Assembly: GCF_016862175.1 (NCBI RefSeq) | Contig: NZ_BOML01000019.1 | Span: 62,001 to 126,000 of the forward strand | Reading direction: 5' to 3' | Origin: Paractinoplanes durhamensis | GTDB taxonomy: Bacteria > Actinomycetota > Actinomycetes > Mycobacteriales > Micromonosporaceae | Length of the DNA stretch: 64,000 bases | In this document: one piece after another, positions 32,202-40,135 of the stretch | Layout: every line of letters begins with the position of its first letter | Position numbering within the stretch: position 1 is the stretch's first letter | The notes under the pieces: generated by a model | Database searches by the model: none | What the model was told of the DNA's origin: nothing | The model's input: the letters and a program-made list of their open reading frames with translations, nothing else | Position numbers and translations under genes: made by a program

Positions 32202-32886
32202 CGAAGGGCTTCGCGACACCGAGGAGCCCGGCCAGCAGCACCGAGAGCCAGATGGCCCAGACGTACGGCAGGCAGCCGTTGACGCTCCGCCGGAGCACTG
32301 ACTCCGTCTCCGGCCCGGCGGAGCCGGCCATGACCGCGCCGAAGGCGGCGCCGAACGGGCGCAGCGTCCGCCGGATGCCCAGGCCGGCGGCGATCGCCAG
32401 GGAGTAGAGCAGCACCTTCGCACCCAGCCAGCGGGGATTGGTGGTGACGCCGAACGGCTCGGCGGCGATCAGCGTGTAGAGGCCGGCGCCGGCCATGCCC
32501 GCGATCACCGCGATCCGGACGATCCAGTCGATCTTCTTGACCAGCGGATGCTTCCCGGGCGCGTGGTGGTCGGTGTGCATCAGCCGGACCCAGGCGAACG
32601 CGCCGATCCACAGCGGCACGAGCAGCCACCAGGGCAGCATCTTCAGGCCGAACACATACCCACCGTGCGCGTCCAGCGAGACCAGGGTCAGGCCGCTGGG
32701 CAGGAAGAGGATCAGGCAGATCTTCGGGCCGAGGTCGAGGCCGCTCATGATCTTGAGGGCGGTCAGCCGGGCGGCCGGGGTCAGCGACTCGTCGATGACG
32801 AACCGGCTGGAGTAGAAGACGCCGAGGTCGCCGCCGAGCCAGAAGACCATCAGCACGATGTGCAGGTAGCGGAACGCGTCGAGCAT
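32191..32886 (-). CDS. Integral membrane protein with conserved histidines
   Basis: This 231-residue protein starts at ATG 32886. About five to six helices are visible: YLHIVLMVFWLGGDLGVFYSS, ICLILFLPSGLTLVSL, WWLLVPLWIGAFAWVRLM, IAVIAGMAGAGLYTLIAA, LYSLAIAAGLGI and YVWAIWLSVLLAGLLGV. The first helix with its H-x(6-7)-W-G-G pattern and the HTDHHAPG loop recall CopD/DUF2269-type or heme-binding membrane proteins. The stop overlaps the IclR gene end; the start faces the MaoC operon across a region containing an operator-like site. Role unknown, possibly uptake or electron transfer. Confidence 0.6.
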   Translation of the reverse strand: MLDAFRYLHIVLMVFWLGGDLGVFYSSRFVIDESLTPAARLTALKIMSGLDLGPKICLILFLPSGLTLVSLDAHGGYVFGLKMLPWWLLVPLWIGAFAWVRLMHTDHHAPGKHPLVKKIDWIVRIAVIAGMAGAGLYTLIAAEPFGVTTNPRWLGAKVLLYSLAIAAGLGIRRTLRPFGAAFGAVMAGSAGPETESVLRRSVNGCLPYVWAIWLSVLLAGLLGVAKPFANL

Positions 32887-32893
32887 GCGCAAT

Positions 32894-32907
32894 GGAAACA
32901 CGGTTCC
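32894..32907. promoter_or_regulatory. Shortened copy of the regulon palindrome
   Basis: GGAAAC-ACG-GTTCC equals the GGAAAC-N3-GTTTCC motif with one T missing from the right half. It lies in the 76-base divergent region between the membrane-protein gene (start 32886) and the MaoC gene (start 32963), 19 bases upstream of the -35 of the latter. It is the weakest member of the set. Confidence 0.4.
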
Positions 32908-32925
32908 GCCGTGAGAAACAATCCC

Positions 32926-32955
32926 TTGACCCTGACTACCGGGCGTAGCTAGCGT
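32926..32955 (+). promoter_or_regulatory. Leaderless promoter of the 32963->42100 operon
   Basis: TTGACC (32926-32931) and TAGCGT (32950-32955) are spaced 18 bases. The predicted start of transcription, about 7-8 bases later, coincides with ATG 32963, so the first mRNA would be leaderless. It would drive the eleven overlapping genes to 42100. Confidence 0.65.
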
Positions 32956-32962
32956 CCTCGGC

Positions 32963-33424
32963 ATGGTCGGCCGATATTTCGAAGATTTCGCGGTCGGTGA
33001 CGAGTACCGGCATCCCTTGGGCCGGACGGTCTCCGAAGCGGACAACACCTGGTTCACGTTGCTCACGATGAACACCAACCAGTCCCACTTCAACGCGGAT
33101 TACGCCGCCGGCACGCCCTACAAGAAGCTGCTGGTCAACTCCACCCTGACGGTCGCCATCGTGACCGGGCTGTCGGTGCTCGACATCAGTCAGCACGCCT
33201 TCGCCAACCTGGGCTGGGAAGAGATCAGGATGCCCAACCCGGTGTTCGTCGGCGACACCATCTACGCCCGGTCGACGGTGCTGTCGAAGCGGGAGTCGCA
33301 GTCCAGGCCGTATGCCGGGATCGTCTCCTGCCACACCACCGGCTTCAACCAGGACGGCGTCGACGTCATCACCTGGCGCCGGTCGATGCTCGTCTACAAG
33401 CAGGGCCACGGGCCGTCGGCATGA
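32963..33424 (+). CDS. MaoC-type hotdog dehydratase/hydratase
   Basis: This 153-residue single hotdog-fold protein begins with the family pattern RYFEDFAVGDEYRHPLGRTVSEADN. A central MNTNQSHFNADYA segment carries the hydratase Asn/His pair region, followed by NPVFVGDTIYARSTV. MaoC proteins hydrate enoyl-CoA or mesaconyl-CoA-type substrates. It is the first gene of an eleven-gene operon and its start lies directly at a leaderless promoter. With the CoA transferase and CoA-ester lyase in the same operon, a mesaconyl/citramalyl-CoA-like step is plausible, but not shown. Confidence 0.82.
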   Translation: MVGRYFEDFAVGDEYRHPLGRTVSEADNTWFTLLTMNTNQSHFNADYAAGTPYKKLLVNSTLTVAIVTGLSVLDISQHAFANLGWEEIRMPNPVFVGDTIYARSTVLSKRESQSRPYAGIVSCHTTGFNQDGVDVITWRRSMLVYKQGHGPSA

Positions 33425-34401
33425 GACTCGACGTGCAGCCCTGGGGTGCGACGATCGGCGAGGTGGTCGAGGCGGCGCGCGCCGCCGAGTCCGCCGGGGC
33501 CGGCGTCGCGTGGACTCCGGAGCTGCACCGCAGCGCGCCGGTGGTGGCCGCCGCGATCGCCGCCGGCACCTCGACGATCGGGGTCGGCACCGGGATCGCG
33601 CTCGCCTTCGCCCGCAGCGCGATGCTGACCGCGCTGACCGCGGCCGACCTGGACGAGTTGTCCGGCGGGCGGTTCCGGCTCGGCCTCGGCACCGGGGTGA
33701 GCCGGCTCAACCAGGACTGGCACGGGGTCGAGTTCGCGAAGCCGGTCGCCCGGATGCGCGACTCGGTCGCGATCATCCGGGCGGTGGAGGCCGGCGGCGA
33801 CCCGATCGTGCACGAGGGGGTCCGATCCATTGCGGTCCGCGGCTGGCGGCGGCCCTATCCGGCGGCCCGCCCGCGGATCCCGATCTACCTGGCCGCGGTC
33901 GGCCCGGCGATGCTGCGCCTGACCGCGCAGATCGCCGACGGCTGGCTCTCCCACGAGCTGTGCCCACCGTCGACGCTGCGCGATCAGGTCCGGCCGGTGC
34001 TCGGCTCCCGGAAGATCGACATCGTCGCCTCGGCCTGCTGCTCGGTGGATGCCGACGCCGGCGCCGCTCGCCGCCGCGCGGCCAACGTGGTCGGCTTCTA
34101 CGCCTCGGTCCGTTCCTACGCCGACATGTTCGCCGCGGCCGGCTTCGCCGAGGTCACGGCGATGGCCGGCGCCGCGCTGCGGGCCGGTCGCCCGGCCGAC
34201 TCGCTGGGCGACCTGATCCCGGACGAGATGGTCGACGCCTACGCGGTCGCCGGCACGCCCGCCGAGTGCGTGGCCCGCCTCAAGCAATACGACGGACTGG
34301 CCGACGGCATCAAGCTCTCCCCGCCCTCCTACGGCCTCGACGCCGACGAGGTGCGCGCCGCCCAGCACGGCCTCCTCGAGCTCGTCGGGAGCCACTCGTG
34401 A
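33421..34401 (+). CDS. Luciferase-like flavin/F420-dependent oxidoreductase
   Basis: The protein has 326 residues and belongs to the bacterial luciferase-like monooxygenase class. EVVEAARAAESAGAGVAWTPELH, IGVGTGIALAFARSAMLTA and LGLGTGVSRLNQDWHG are the barrel core; RIPIYLAAVGPAMLRLTAQIADGW is the late signature. F420-dependent reductases and dehydrogenases of actinomycetes share this form, as do FMN monooxygenases. The cofactor cannot be told by eye. It overlaps both neighbours by 4 bases. Confidence 0.85.
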   Translation: MRLDVQPWGATIGEVVEAARAAESAGAGVAWTPELHRSAPVVAAAIAAGTSTIGVGTGIALAFARSAMLTALTAADLDELSGGRFRLGLGTGVSRLNQDWHGVEFAKPVARMRDSVAIIRAVEAGGDPIVHEGVRSIAVRGWRRPYPAARPRIPIYLAAVGPAMLRLTAQIADGWLSHELCPPSTLRDQVRPVLGSRKIDIVASACCSVDADAGAARRRAANVVGFYASVRSYADMFAAAGFAEVTAMAGAALRAGRPADSLGDLIPDEMVDAYAVAGTPAECVARLKQYDGLADGIKLSPPSYGLDADEVRAAQHGLLELVGSHS

Positions 34402-35597
34402 GACCTCTCGCCGACCTCCGCATCATCGCCGTCGAGCAGTACGGCGCCGGCCCGTTCGGCTCGGTCCACCTGGCCGACCTGGGCGCCGAGGTGATCAAGA
34501 TCGAGGAGCCGCAGTCCGGCGGCGACGTGGGCCGCTACGTCCCGCCGTACAACGACGGCGAGGACTCCCTGTTCTTCGAGACGTTCAACCGCGGCAAGCG
34601 GTCCCTCTCCCTCGACCTGGCCGCCCCGGCCGGTCGCGAGGTCTTCGAGGACCTGGTCGGCACCGCCGACGCGGTCTGGTCCAACCTGCGCGGCGACGTC
34701 CCGGCGAAGATCGGCATCACCTACGAGCAGCTCAAACACCTCAACCCGGCGATCGTCTGCTGCTCGCTGACCGGCTTCGGGATGACCGGCCCGCGGGCGA
34801 AACAGCCCGGCTACGACTACATCCTGCAGGGCCTGGCCGGTTGGATGGAGCTGACCGGCGAGCCCGGCGGCCCGCCCACCAAGTCCGGCCTGTCCCTGGT
34901 CGACTACTCCGGCGGCTTCGTCGCGGCCATCTCGCTGCTGGCCGGGGTGCACGCGGCCCGGCGGGACGGCGTCGGCATGGACTGCGACGTCAGCCTCTAC
35001 GACACCGCGATCGGCATGCTCACCTATCCCGCCGCCTGGCATCTCAACGCCGGCTTCGCCCCGGCCCGCACCCACCACTCCGCGCACCCGTCGCTCGTCC
35101 CGTTCCAGGTCTTCCCGTCGGCCGACGGCTGGATCGTGGTGGGTTGCGCCAAGGAGAAGTTCTGGCAGCGCCTGGTCCAGGTGCTGGCCGTGCCCGCGCT
35201 CGACGACCCGCGGTTCGCGACGTTCGCGACCCGCCGGGAGCACGCCGCCGAGCTGCTCTCGTTGCTGGACACCACGTTCGCGACCCGGCCGTCGGCCGAG
35301 TGGCTGGCCCTGCTCGAACCGGCCGGCGTGCCCTGCGGCCCGGTCAACGACGTGGCCGCCGCCCTGCGCGACCCGCACACCCTGGCCCGCAACCTCGTGG
35401 TCGAGACCGAGCACCCGCGCTACGGCACGGTCAAGCAGGTCGCCTCGCCGGTCCGGGTGGGCGACGACCCGCCGGCCTACCGCCGGGCGCCGCGCCGCGG
35501 CGAGGACCTGGGTTATGTGGCCGGCCTGCTGGGCTACGACGACTCCCGGCTGTCGTCGCTGCGCGCCGCCGGCGCCTTCGGAAAGACCCGCACATGA
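34398..35597 (+). CDS. CaiB/BaiF-type (class III) CoA transferase
   Basis: This 399-residue protein starts at GTG 34398 (GTGA coupling). The N terminus reads LADLRIIAVEQYGAGPFGS with GAEVIKIEEPQSGGD. NRGKRSLSLDLAAPAGRE and the catalytic-Asp segment SLVDYSGGFVAA are typical. It moves CoA from a donor such as succinyl-CoA to an acid of the pathway, so it probably activates a carboxylate formed by the upstream oxidative steps for the following hotdog, thiolase-like and lyase reactions. Confidence 0.9.
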   Translation: MRPLADLRIIAVEQYGAGPFGSVHLADLGAEVIKIEEPQSGGDVGRYVPPYNDGEDSLFFETFNRGKRSLSLDLAAPAGREVFEDLVGTADAVWSNLRGDVPAKIGITYEQLKHLNPAIVCCSLTGFGMTGPRAKQPGYDYILQGLAGWMELTGEPGGPPTKSGLSLVDYSGGFVAAISLLAGVHAARRDGVGMDCDVSLYDTAIGMLTYPAAWHLNAGFAPARTHHSAHPSLVPFQVFPSADGWIVVGCAKEKFWQRLVQVLAVPALDDPRFATFATRREHAAELLSLLDTTFATRPSAEWLALLEPAGVPCGPVNDVAAALRDPHTLARNLVVETEHPRYGTVKQVASPVRVGDDPPAYRRAPRRGEDLGYVAGLLGYDDSRLSSLRAAGAFGKTRT

Positions 35598-36889
35598 GTA
35601 CGGATCCTGCTGCCGTCGTCCTGGCCCGTTGGGCTTCCGAGCTGCGCTGCGCGGACCTGCCGCCGGACGTGGTGGACGCGGCCGAACGCCACCTGATCGA
35701 CGCGGTCGGCTGCGCGGTGGCCGGCATCCGGCGCGGTGCGGCCGATCCGGCGCTGACCGTGGCGCGGTCGCTGGGCGGGCCACCCGAGGCTCAGCTGTTC
35801 ACCGGGGAACGGCTCGGCGCGGTGGCGGCCGCCTTCGGCAACGCGGTCGCCGTGCACGCCCTCGACTTCGACGACACGCACCCCGGCGGCCTGGTCCACG
35901 CGAGCGCGGTGACCGTGCCGGTAGCGCTCGCGGTGGGTGCGGCGGCGTCCGCCGACGAGTTGATCACCGCGCTGGTCGCCGGCATGGAAACGGTCTGCCG
36001 GCTGGGCGCTGCCGTCCCGCACGGGTTTCACGCGCGCGGGCTGCACGCCACCTCGATCTGCGGGCCGGTCGCCGCGGCCGTCGTCGCCGGGAAGCTGCTC
36101 GGCCTGGATGCGCCGACGCTGACCGCCGCGATCGGGATCGCGGCCAGCGGCGCGAGCGGCCTGCTCGAGTTCCTGCACAGCCCGGCCGGCACGAAGCAGC
36201 TGCACCCCGGCACCGCCGTCGCCAACGGCATCCTCGCCGCCCGGCTGGCCGCGGCCGGCGCCACCGGACCGGCCGGTGCGCTGGACGGCGCCTACGGCCT
36301 CTACCGGGCGCTCGCCGACCGGCAGCCCGACCGGGACACGTTGCTCGGCGGGCTCGGGTCGCGGTGGGAGACGACCGGGATCGCCGTCAAGCCGTACCCG
36401 TGTTGCCAGCTGAGCCACGCCTCGCTCGACGCGGCCCGGCCGTTCGCCGGCTCGGAGCCGGGGACGCAGGCGGGGGCGGTGACGGTCACGCTGCACCCGG
36501 CCGCGGTGCCGATCGTGGCCGAGGAGCCGAAGCGCCGGCCGCGCAGCGCGTACGAGGCGAAGTTCAGCGTCTACTTCGGCGTCGCCGCGATGATCATCGA
36601 CGGCCGGGTCGACCTGGACACGTTCGACCACCTCGACCGGCCCGACCTGCTGGAGCTGGCCGCCCGGATCACGGTCCGCACCCGCGATGCCGGGGGAGTG
36701 CCGGCCGACGCGCCCGGCGACGTCGAGGTCGAGGGCCACCGCTCGATCGTCGACCGTGCCGCCGGCCCCGGCGTACGCGACAAGGCCGCCGCCAATCTGG
36801 GCGCCGGGGCGCACGCCGTCTTCGCGGCCGTGGACTCCCGGGCCGGCGCGGCCGCACTGCTCGATGCGATCGAGGGGTGCCTCACGTGA
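35594..36889 (+). CDS. MmgE/PrpD-family dehydratase/isomerase-like protein
   Basis: This 431-residue protein starts at ATG 35594 (ATGA coupling). It shows the family hallmarks ERHLIDAVGCAVAG, NAVAVHALDFDDTH, HASAVTVPVALAVGAA, FHARGLHATSICGPVAAA and KPYPCCQLSHASLDAA. The family includes 2-methylcitrate dehydratase (PrpD), iminodisuccinate epimerase and cis-aconitate decarboxylase, so hydration, dehydration or decarboxylation of a branched di- or tricarboxylate is expected. Together with the KRCGH lyase in the neighbouring operon it suggests handling of alkylated C4-C6 acids. Confidence 0.88.
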   Translation: MSTDPAAVVLARWASELRCADLPPDVVDAAERHLIDAVGCAVAGIRRGAADPALTVARSLGGPPEAQLFTGERLGAVAAAFGNAVAVHALDFDDTHPGGLVHASAVTVPVALAVGAAASADELITALVAGMETVCRLGAAVPHGFHARGLHATSICGPVAAAVVAGKLLGLDAPTLTAAIGIAASGASGLLEFLHSPAGTKQLHPGTAVANGILAARLAAAGATGPAGALDGAYGLYRALADRQPDRDTLLGGLGSRWETTGIAVKPYPCCQLSHASLDAARPFAGSEPGTQAGAVTVTLHPAAVPIVAEEPKRRPRSAYEAKFSVYFGVAAMIIDGRVDLDTFDHLDRPDLLELAARITVRTRDAGGVPADAPGDVEVEGHRSIVDRAAGPGVRDKAAANLGAGAHAVFAAVDSRAGAAALLDAIEGCLT

Positions 36890-37860
36890 CCGTCTACCTG
36901 CCCGCCGTCGCCGGTTATCCGGGCCTGCCCGGTGCGCTCATCGAGGCCGGCCTGGGCATCGGCGACATCGTGCACGTCACCGAATACGTGACCAGGCCCG
37001 GCCTTCAGCTGAGCCACGCCCGCTCGATAGCGCTCGGCGGCCACCGGGTGCCGGTCTCCCGGGTGCCGGTCGAAGCGGTGGTCGGCGACCCCAGCCCGTA
37101 CATCCTGGGGGTGAGCGCCCATCCCGGTGGCGGAACCCTCCTCGCCGCCGGTGGCGACGCCCTGCGCGTCGCCGACGGCATCGTCTATCTCCCCAGCGTG
37201 CACACGACGGAGGGGGAGTTCCGCGAGCAGTACCGCTGGTGCCTCGACCGGATCGCGTCGCTGCTCGCCCTGGCCGGTCTGAGCCCGGCGGCGCTGACCC
37301 GCACGATCGACTACACCGCGACCGCGACCCGGGCCGACTATCCGCGCTGCGGCCGCCCCCGCAGGGAGGTCCTCGGCGCCGGCCCGGTCCACCCCGGCGC
37401 CGCCGGCATCCTGGTCGACGTGCCGGTCGAACCGGGCGCCCAGGTCGCGATCGACGCCCTGGCCGCGATGGGTGGCCTGGAGGCGATCAACCCGGGCTGG
37501 GCCCGCTACGACACGCTCACCTACAAACCGGCGGTCCGGGCCGGCGGCAAGATCTTCCTCTCCGGGTTCGGCGCCCTCGATCCGGTGTCCCAGCAGGCGC
37601 TGCACGCCGGCGACCTGCTCGCGCAGGCCGACTACATCTACGCGAGCATCGAGACGGTGCTGACCGCGGCGGGCGCGTCCGGCTCGGCGGTGACCGGCCT
37701 GATCGAGTACGTGACGCCGGACGCGGTCGCCGACTACCCCCGCACCGCCGCCCTGCGCGCGAAGCATTTCCCGAACGCCGCGGTGACGTCGGTGGTGTGC
37801 TCGGCCCTGCTGCGCCCCGAGTTCCTGCTGGAGACGATCCCGTCGGTGGTGCCGGCATGA
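36886..37860 (+). CDS. Protein of two and a half RidA/YjgF domains in one chain
   Basis: This 324-residue protein starts at GTG 36886. Three RidA-like units follow each other. Unit 1 (~1-80) is only the C-terminal half of the fold (IEAGLGIGDIVHVTEYVTR; HRVPVSRVPVEAVVGD). Unit 2 (~85-205) is complete (GIVYLPSVHT; RWCLDRIASLLALAGLSPAAL). Unit 3 (~206-324) is complete (GGKIFLSGFGALDP; YIYASIETVLTAAGASGSAV; IEYVTPDAVADYPRT). RidA works as a trimer with active sites between subunits, so this chain may imitate a trimer. It could deaminate an imine/enamine product. The usual active-site Arg is not evident in each unit. Confidence 0.78.
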   Translation: MTVYLPAVAGYPGLPGALIEAGLGIGDIVHVTEYVTRPGLQLSHARSIALGGHRVPVSRVPVEAVVGDPSPYILGVSAHPGGGTLLAAGGDALRVADGIVYLPSVHTTEGEFREQYRWCLDRIASLLALAGLSPAALTRTIDYTATATRADYPRCGRPRREVLGAGPVHPGAAGILVDVPVEPGAQVAIDALAAMGGLEAINPGWARYDTLTYKPAVRAGGKIFLSGFGALDPVSQQALHAGDLLAQADYIYASIETVLTAAGASGSAVTGLIEYVTPDAVADYPRTAALRAKHFPNAAVTSVVCSALLRPEFLLETIPSVVPA

Positions 37861-38318
37861 CCAAGCTGCTCACCCCGGAGCTGGCCGCGCGGATCGGCGA
37901 ACAGGTCAGCTACACCGCGCCGGAGCCGCTGGGCCGGGCGTCGATCCGCTACTTCGCGCTGGCCACCGGCGACCCCGAGCCTGCCCACCGGACCGGCGAG
38001 GTGGCCCCGCCGACCCTGATCTGCGAGACGAATCAGTACGCGGGGGTGCCGCGCGACGACGACGGCTACGCCGGGCACGGCTGGCATCTGGACGTGCCGG
38101 GCACGCGGCTGGTGCGCGGCGGCAACTCCTACGAATTCCACGGCCCGGTCGGCCCGGACGACATCGTCACCGCGACCTGGCGGCTGGCCGACATGGTCGA
38201 GCGGGTCACCGGCGACGGCAAACGCATGCTGGTGGTCACCTCGACCGCCACGTACACCAAGCAGACCGGCCGTGTCCTGGCGACGAACGAGGAGACGCTG
38301 ATCTATGTCGAGCGTTGA
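37857..38318 (+). CDS. Hotdog hydratase subunit (N-terminal MaoC/FAS1-dehydratase type)
   Basis: The protein has 153 residues. Its start LTPELAARIGEQVSYTAPEPLGRASIRYFALATGD, read in two halves, is the FAS1-dehydratase-region pattern, with VAPPTLICETNQY and GWHLDVPGTRLVRGGNSYEFHGPV as the helix and later strands. Such subunits usually lack the catalytic residues and pair with a MaoC subunit; one is encoded next, overlapping by 14 bases. The pair should form a heteromeric enoyl-CoA hydratase, as in actinomycete side-chain degradation. Confidence 0.8.
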   Translation: MTKLLTPELAARIGEQVSYTAPEPLGRASIRYFALATGDPEPAHRTGEVAPPTLICETNQYAGVPRDDDGYAGHGWHLDVPGTRLVRGGNSYEFHGPVGPDDIVTATWRLADMVERVTGDGKRMLVVTSTATYTKQTGRVLATNEETLIYVER

Positions 38319-38691
38319 GTACCCGCCGCTGGAACGGACCATCGACCTCCCCGACATGATCGCCTACGCGGGCGCGACCTGGGACTGGCACCGCCTGCAC
38401 TACGACCAGGCCTACCTGGCGGCCCGCGGCCTGGACCGTCCGGTGGTGGACGGCCAGGTGTTCGGCGCCTACCTGGCGATCGCCCTGCGCGGGTGGTTCG
38501 GCCCGCACGCCGAGATCACCAAACTGTCGTTCCGCTTCAAGAGTCTCGTCTTCGCCGGCGAGACGATCCGCTGCCACGGCACCCTGCGCGAGGTCGCCGA
38601 CCGGCACGCCGTGGTCGACCTGCGGGTCGAGGTCGCCGACGACGGCCGGCGCGCCGTCGCCCCCGCCGAAGCAACCGTGCGGCTGCCATGA
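38305..38691 (+). CDS. MaoC hotdog hydratase catalytic subunit
   Basis: The protein has 128 residues. YAGATWDWHRLHYDQAYLAARG carries the Asp/His pair (WDWHRLHYD) of R-specific hydratases, followed by VDGQVFGAYLAIAL and LSFRFKSLVFAGETIRCHG. It overlaps the partner subunit gene by 14 bases and the thiolase-like gene by 4. The predicted reaction is water addition to an enoyl-CoA, before retro-aldol or thiolytic cleavage. Confidence 0.85.
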   Translation: MSSVEYPPLERTIDLPDMIAYAGATWDWHRLHYDQAYLAARGLDRPVVDGQVFGAYLAIALRGWFGPHAEITKLSFRFKSLVFAGETIRCHGTLREVADRHAVVDLRVEVADDGRRAVAPAEATVRLP

Positions 38692-39782
38692 GCGTGGCCA
38701 TCGCCGGCGCCGCCGAATGCGACCTCGGGCAGACCGGGAAGAGCGTCCTGGAGTTGCAGAGCCAGGCCGTGACGCGGGCGCTCGCCGACGCCGGCCTCCC
38801 GCTGTCCGAGGTCGACGGTCTCGCCACCAACGGCATCGCCCGCTTCTCCGCCACCCAGCTCGCCGACTACCTGGGCCTTCAGCCGGCGTGGAGCGACTCG
38901 AGCTTCGCCGGGGGAGCGGTCTTCGAGATGTACGTGGCGCGGGCGGCCCAGGCGATCGAGGCCGGCCAGTGCCGTACGGTCGTCATCTCGTTCGCCTCGA
39001 ACCAGCGCTCGGCCCGCTCCCGCACGCTGACCGGGGTGGTCGAGGAGGGCACGCCGGAGGCGTCGTTCGAGGCGCCCTACCGGCCGCTCTACCCCCTCTC
39101 GTACTACGCGATGACGGCTCAGCGATATCTGCACACCTACGGCCTGACCCGCGCCGACCTGGCGGCCGTGGCCGTGGCCGCCCGCGCGAAGGCCCAGCTC
39201 AATCCGGCCGCGTGGACCTACGGGAAGGGCCCGCTGACGGTCGCCGAGGTCCTCTCCGCGCCGATGATCTCCACTCCGCTGGGCGCCCTGGACTGCTGCC
39301 TGGTCACCGACGGCGGCGGCGCGATCGTCCTGACGTCGGCGGAGCGGGCCCGCGACCTGCCGCGGATGCCGGTGACGGTCCTCGGCTACGGCGAAGCCCT
39401 GACCCACACCGGCATGGCGACCGCCCCCGACCTGTTGCGGACCGGCGCCGAGGCGGCCGCCGCACGGGCGTTCGCGCGCGCCGCCCTGACTCCCGCCGAC
39501 ATCGACGTGGTCCAGCTCTACGACTCGTTCACCATCTCCGTCCCGCTCGGCATGGAGGCCCTGGGTTTCGCCAAACCGGGGGAGGGCCTCCATGCCACCG
39601 TTCCGCACAACACCAGCGGCGGGGGCCTGGCCTATTGCCACCCGGGCCAACTCGGTGTCCTGCTGCTGGTGGAAGCGGTGCGCCAGCTCCGCCAGGTCCC
39701 CGGCGCCCGGACGGCGCTGGTCCACGGCACCGGCGGCATCTTCTCCAGCCACGCCACGGTGATCCTGGGGGTGGACCGGTGA
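38688..39782 (+). CDS. Thiolase-like protein lacking the nucleophilic Cys (Ltp2-type aldolase candidate)
   Basis: This 364-residue thiolase-superfamily protein has an N-terminal ELQSQAVTRALADAGLPLSEVDGL, a C-terminal LYDSFTISVPLGMEALGF, and NTSGGGLAYCHPGQLG. Where thiolases carry the acyl-binding Cys the sequence reads SDSSFAGGAVFEM, so normal thiolysis is unlikely. In steroid side-chain catabolism Ltp2 proteins without this Cys act as aldolases together with a DUF35 partner; here the DUF35 gene follows with a 4-base overlap. A retro-aldol cleavage of a beta-hydroxyacyl-CoA is the best guess. Confidence 0.8.
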   Translation: MSVAIAGAAECDLGQTGKSVLELQSQAVTRALADAGLPLSEVDGLATNGIARFSATQLADYLGLQPAWSDSSFAGGAVFEMYVARAAQAIEAGQCRTVVISFASNQRSARSRTLTGVVEEGTPEASFEAPYRPLYPLSYYAMTAQRYLHTYGLTRADLAAVAVAARAKAQLNPAAWTYGKGPLTVAEVLSAPMISTPLGALDCCLVTDGGGAIVLTSAERARDLPRMPVTVLGYGEALTHTGMATAPDLLRTGAEAAAARAFARAALTPADIDVVQLYDSFTISVPLGMEALGFAKPGEGLHATVPHNTSGGGLAYCHPGQLGVLLLVEAVRQLRQVPGARTALVHGTGGIFSSHATVILGVDR

Positions 39783-40135
39783 CGGAGCAGGAGTGGTGGG
39801 CGGCCACCCGCGACCGGCGGCTGCTGCTGCAGTTCTGCCTGACCTGCCGCAGATTTCAGCACTATCCCCGCGTCGTCTGCACCGGGTGCGGCGGCGCGGA
39901 GCTCGAAATCCGGGACGCCGCCGGGACCGGTGTGATCGACAGCTTCACCACGGTGGTGCGGGCGGAAACCCCGTACACCATCGCCCGGGTCCGTCTCGCC
40001 GAAGGCCCGATCCTGCTCACCCAGCTGGTGGATCTCCCGGATCCCCGCTGTGACCTGCCCGTCCGCCTGGCCTGGCGGGCGCAGCCCGACGGGCGCCACC
40101 TGCCCGTCTTCCGGAGTGCCGACGATGGACTTTGA
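39779..40135 (+). CDS. DUF35 (rubredoxin-like zinc ribbon plus OB-fold) partner
   Basis: The protein has 118 residues from GTG 39779. The zinc ribbon is CLTC...CTGC (residues ~22-41), preceded by WWAATRDRRLLLQF. The OB-fold part reads GTGVIDSFTTVVRA and ILLTQLVDLP. DUF35 proteins complex with thiolase-like aldolases and hydratases and can bind acyl-CoA. It is embedded between the thiolase-like gene and the acyl-CoA dehydrogenase gene, overlapping both. Confidence 0.88.
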   Translation: MTEQEWWAATRDRRLLLQFCLTCRRFQHYPRVVCTGCGGAELEIRDAAGTGVIDSFTTVVRAETPYTIARVRLAEGPILLTQLVDLPDPRCDLPVRLAWRAQPDGRHLPVFRSADDGL

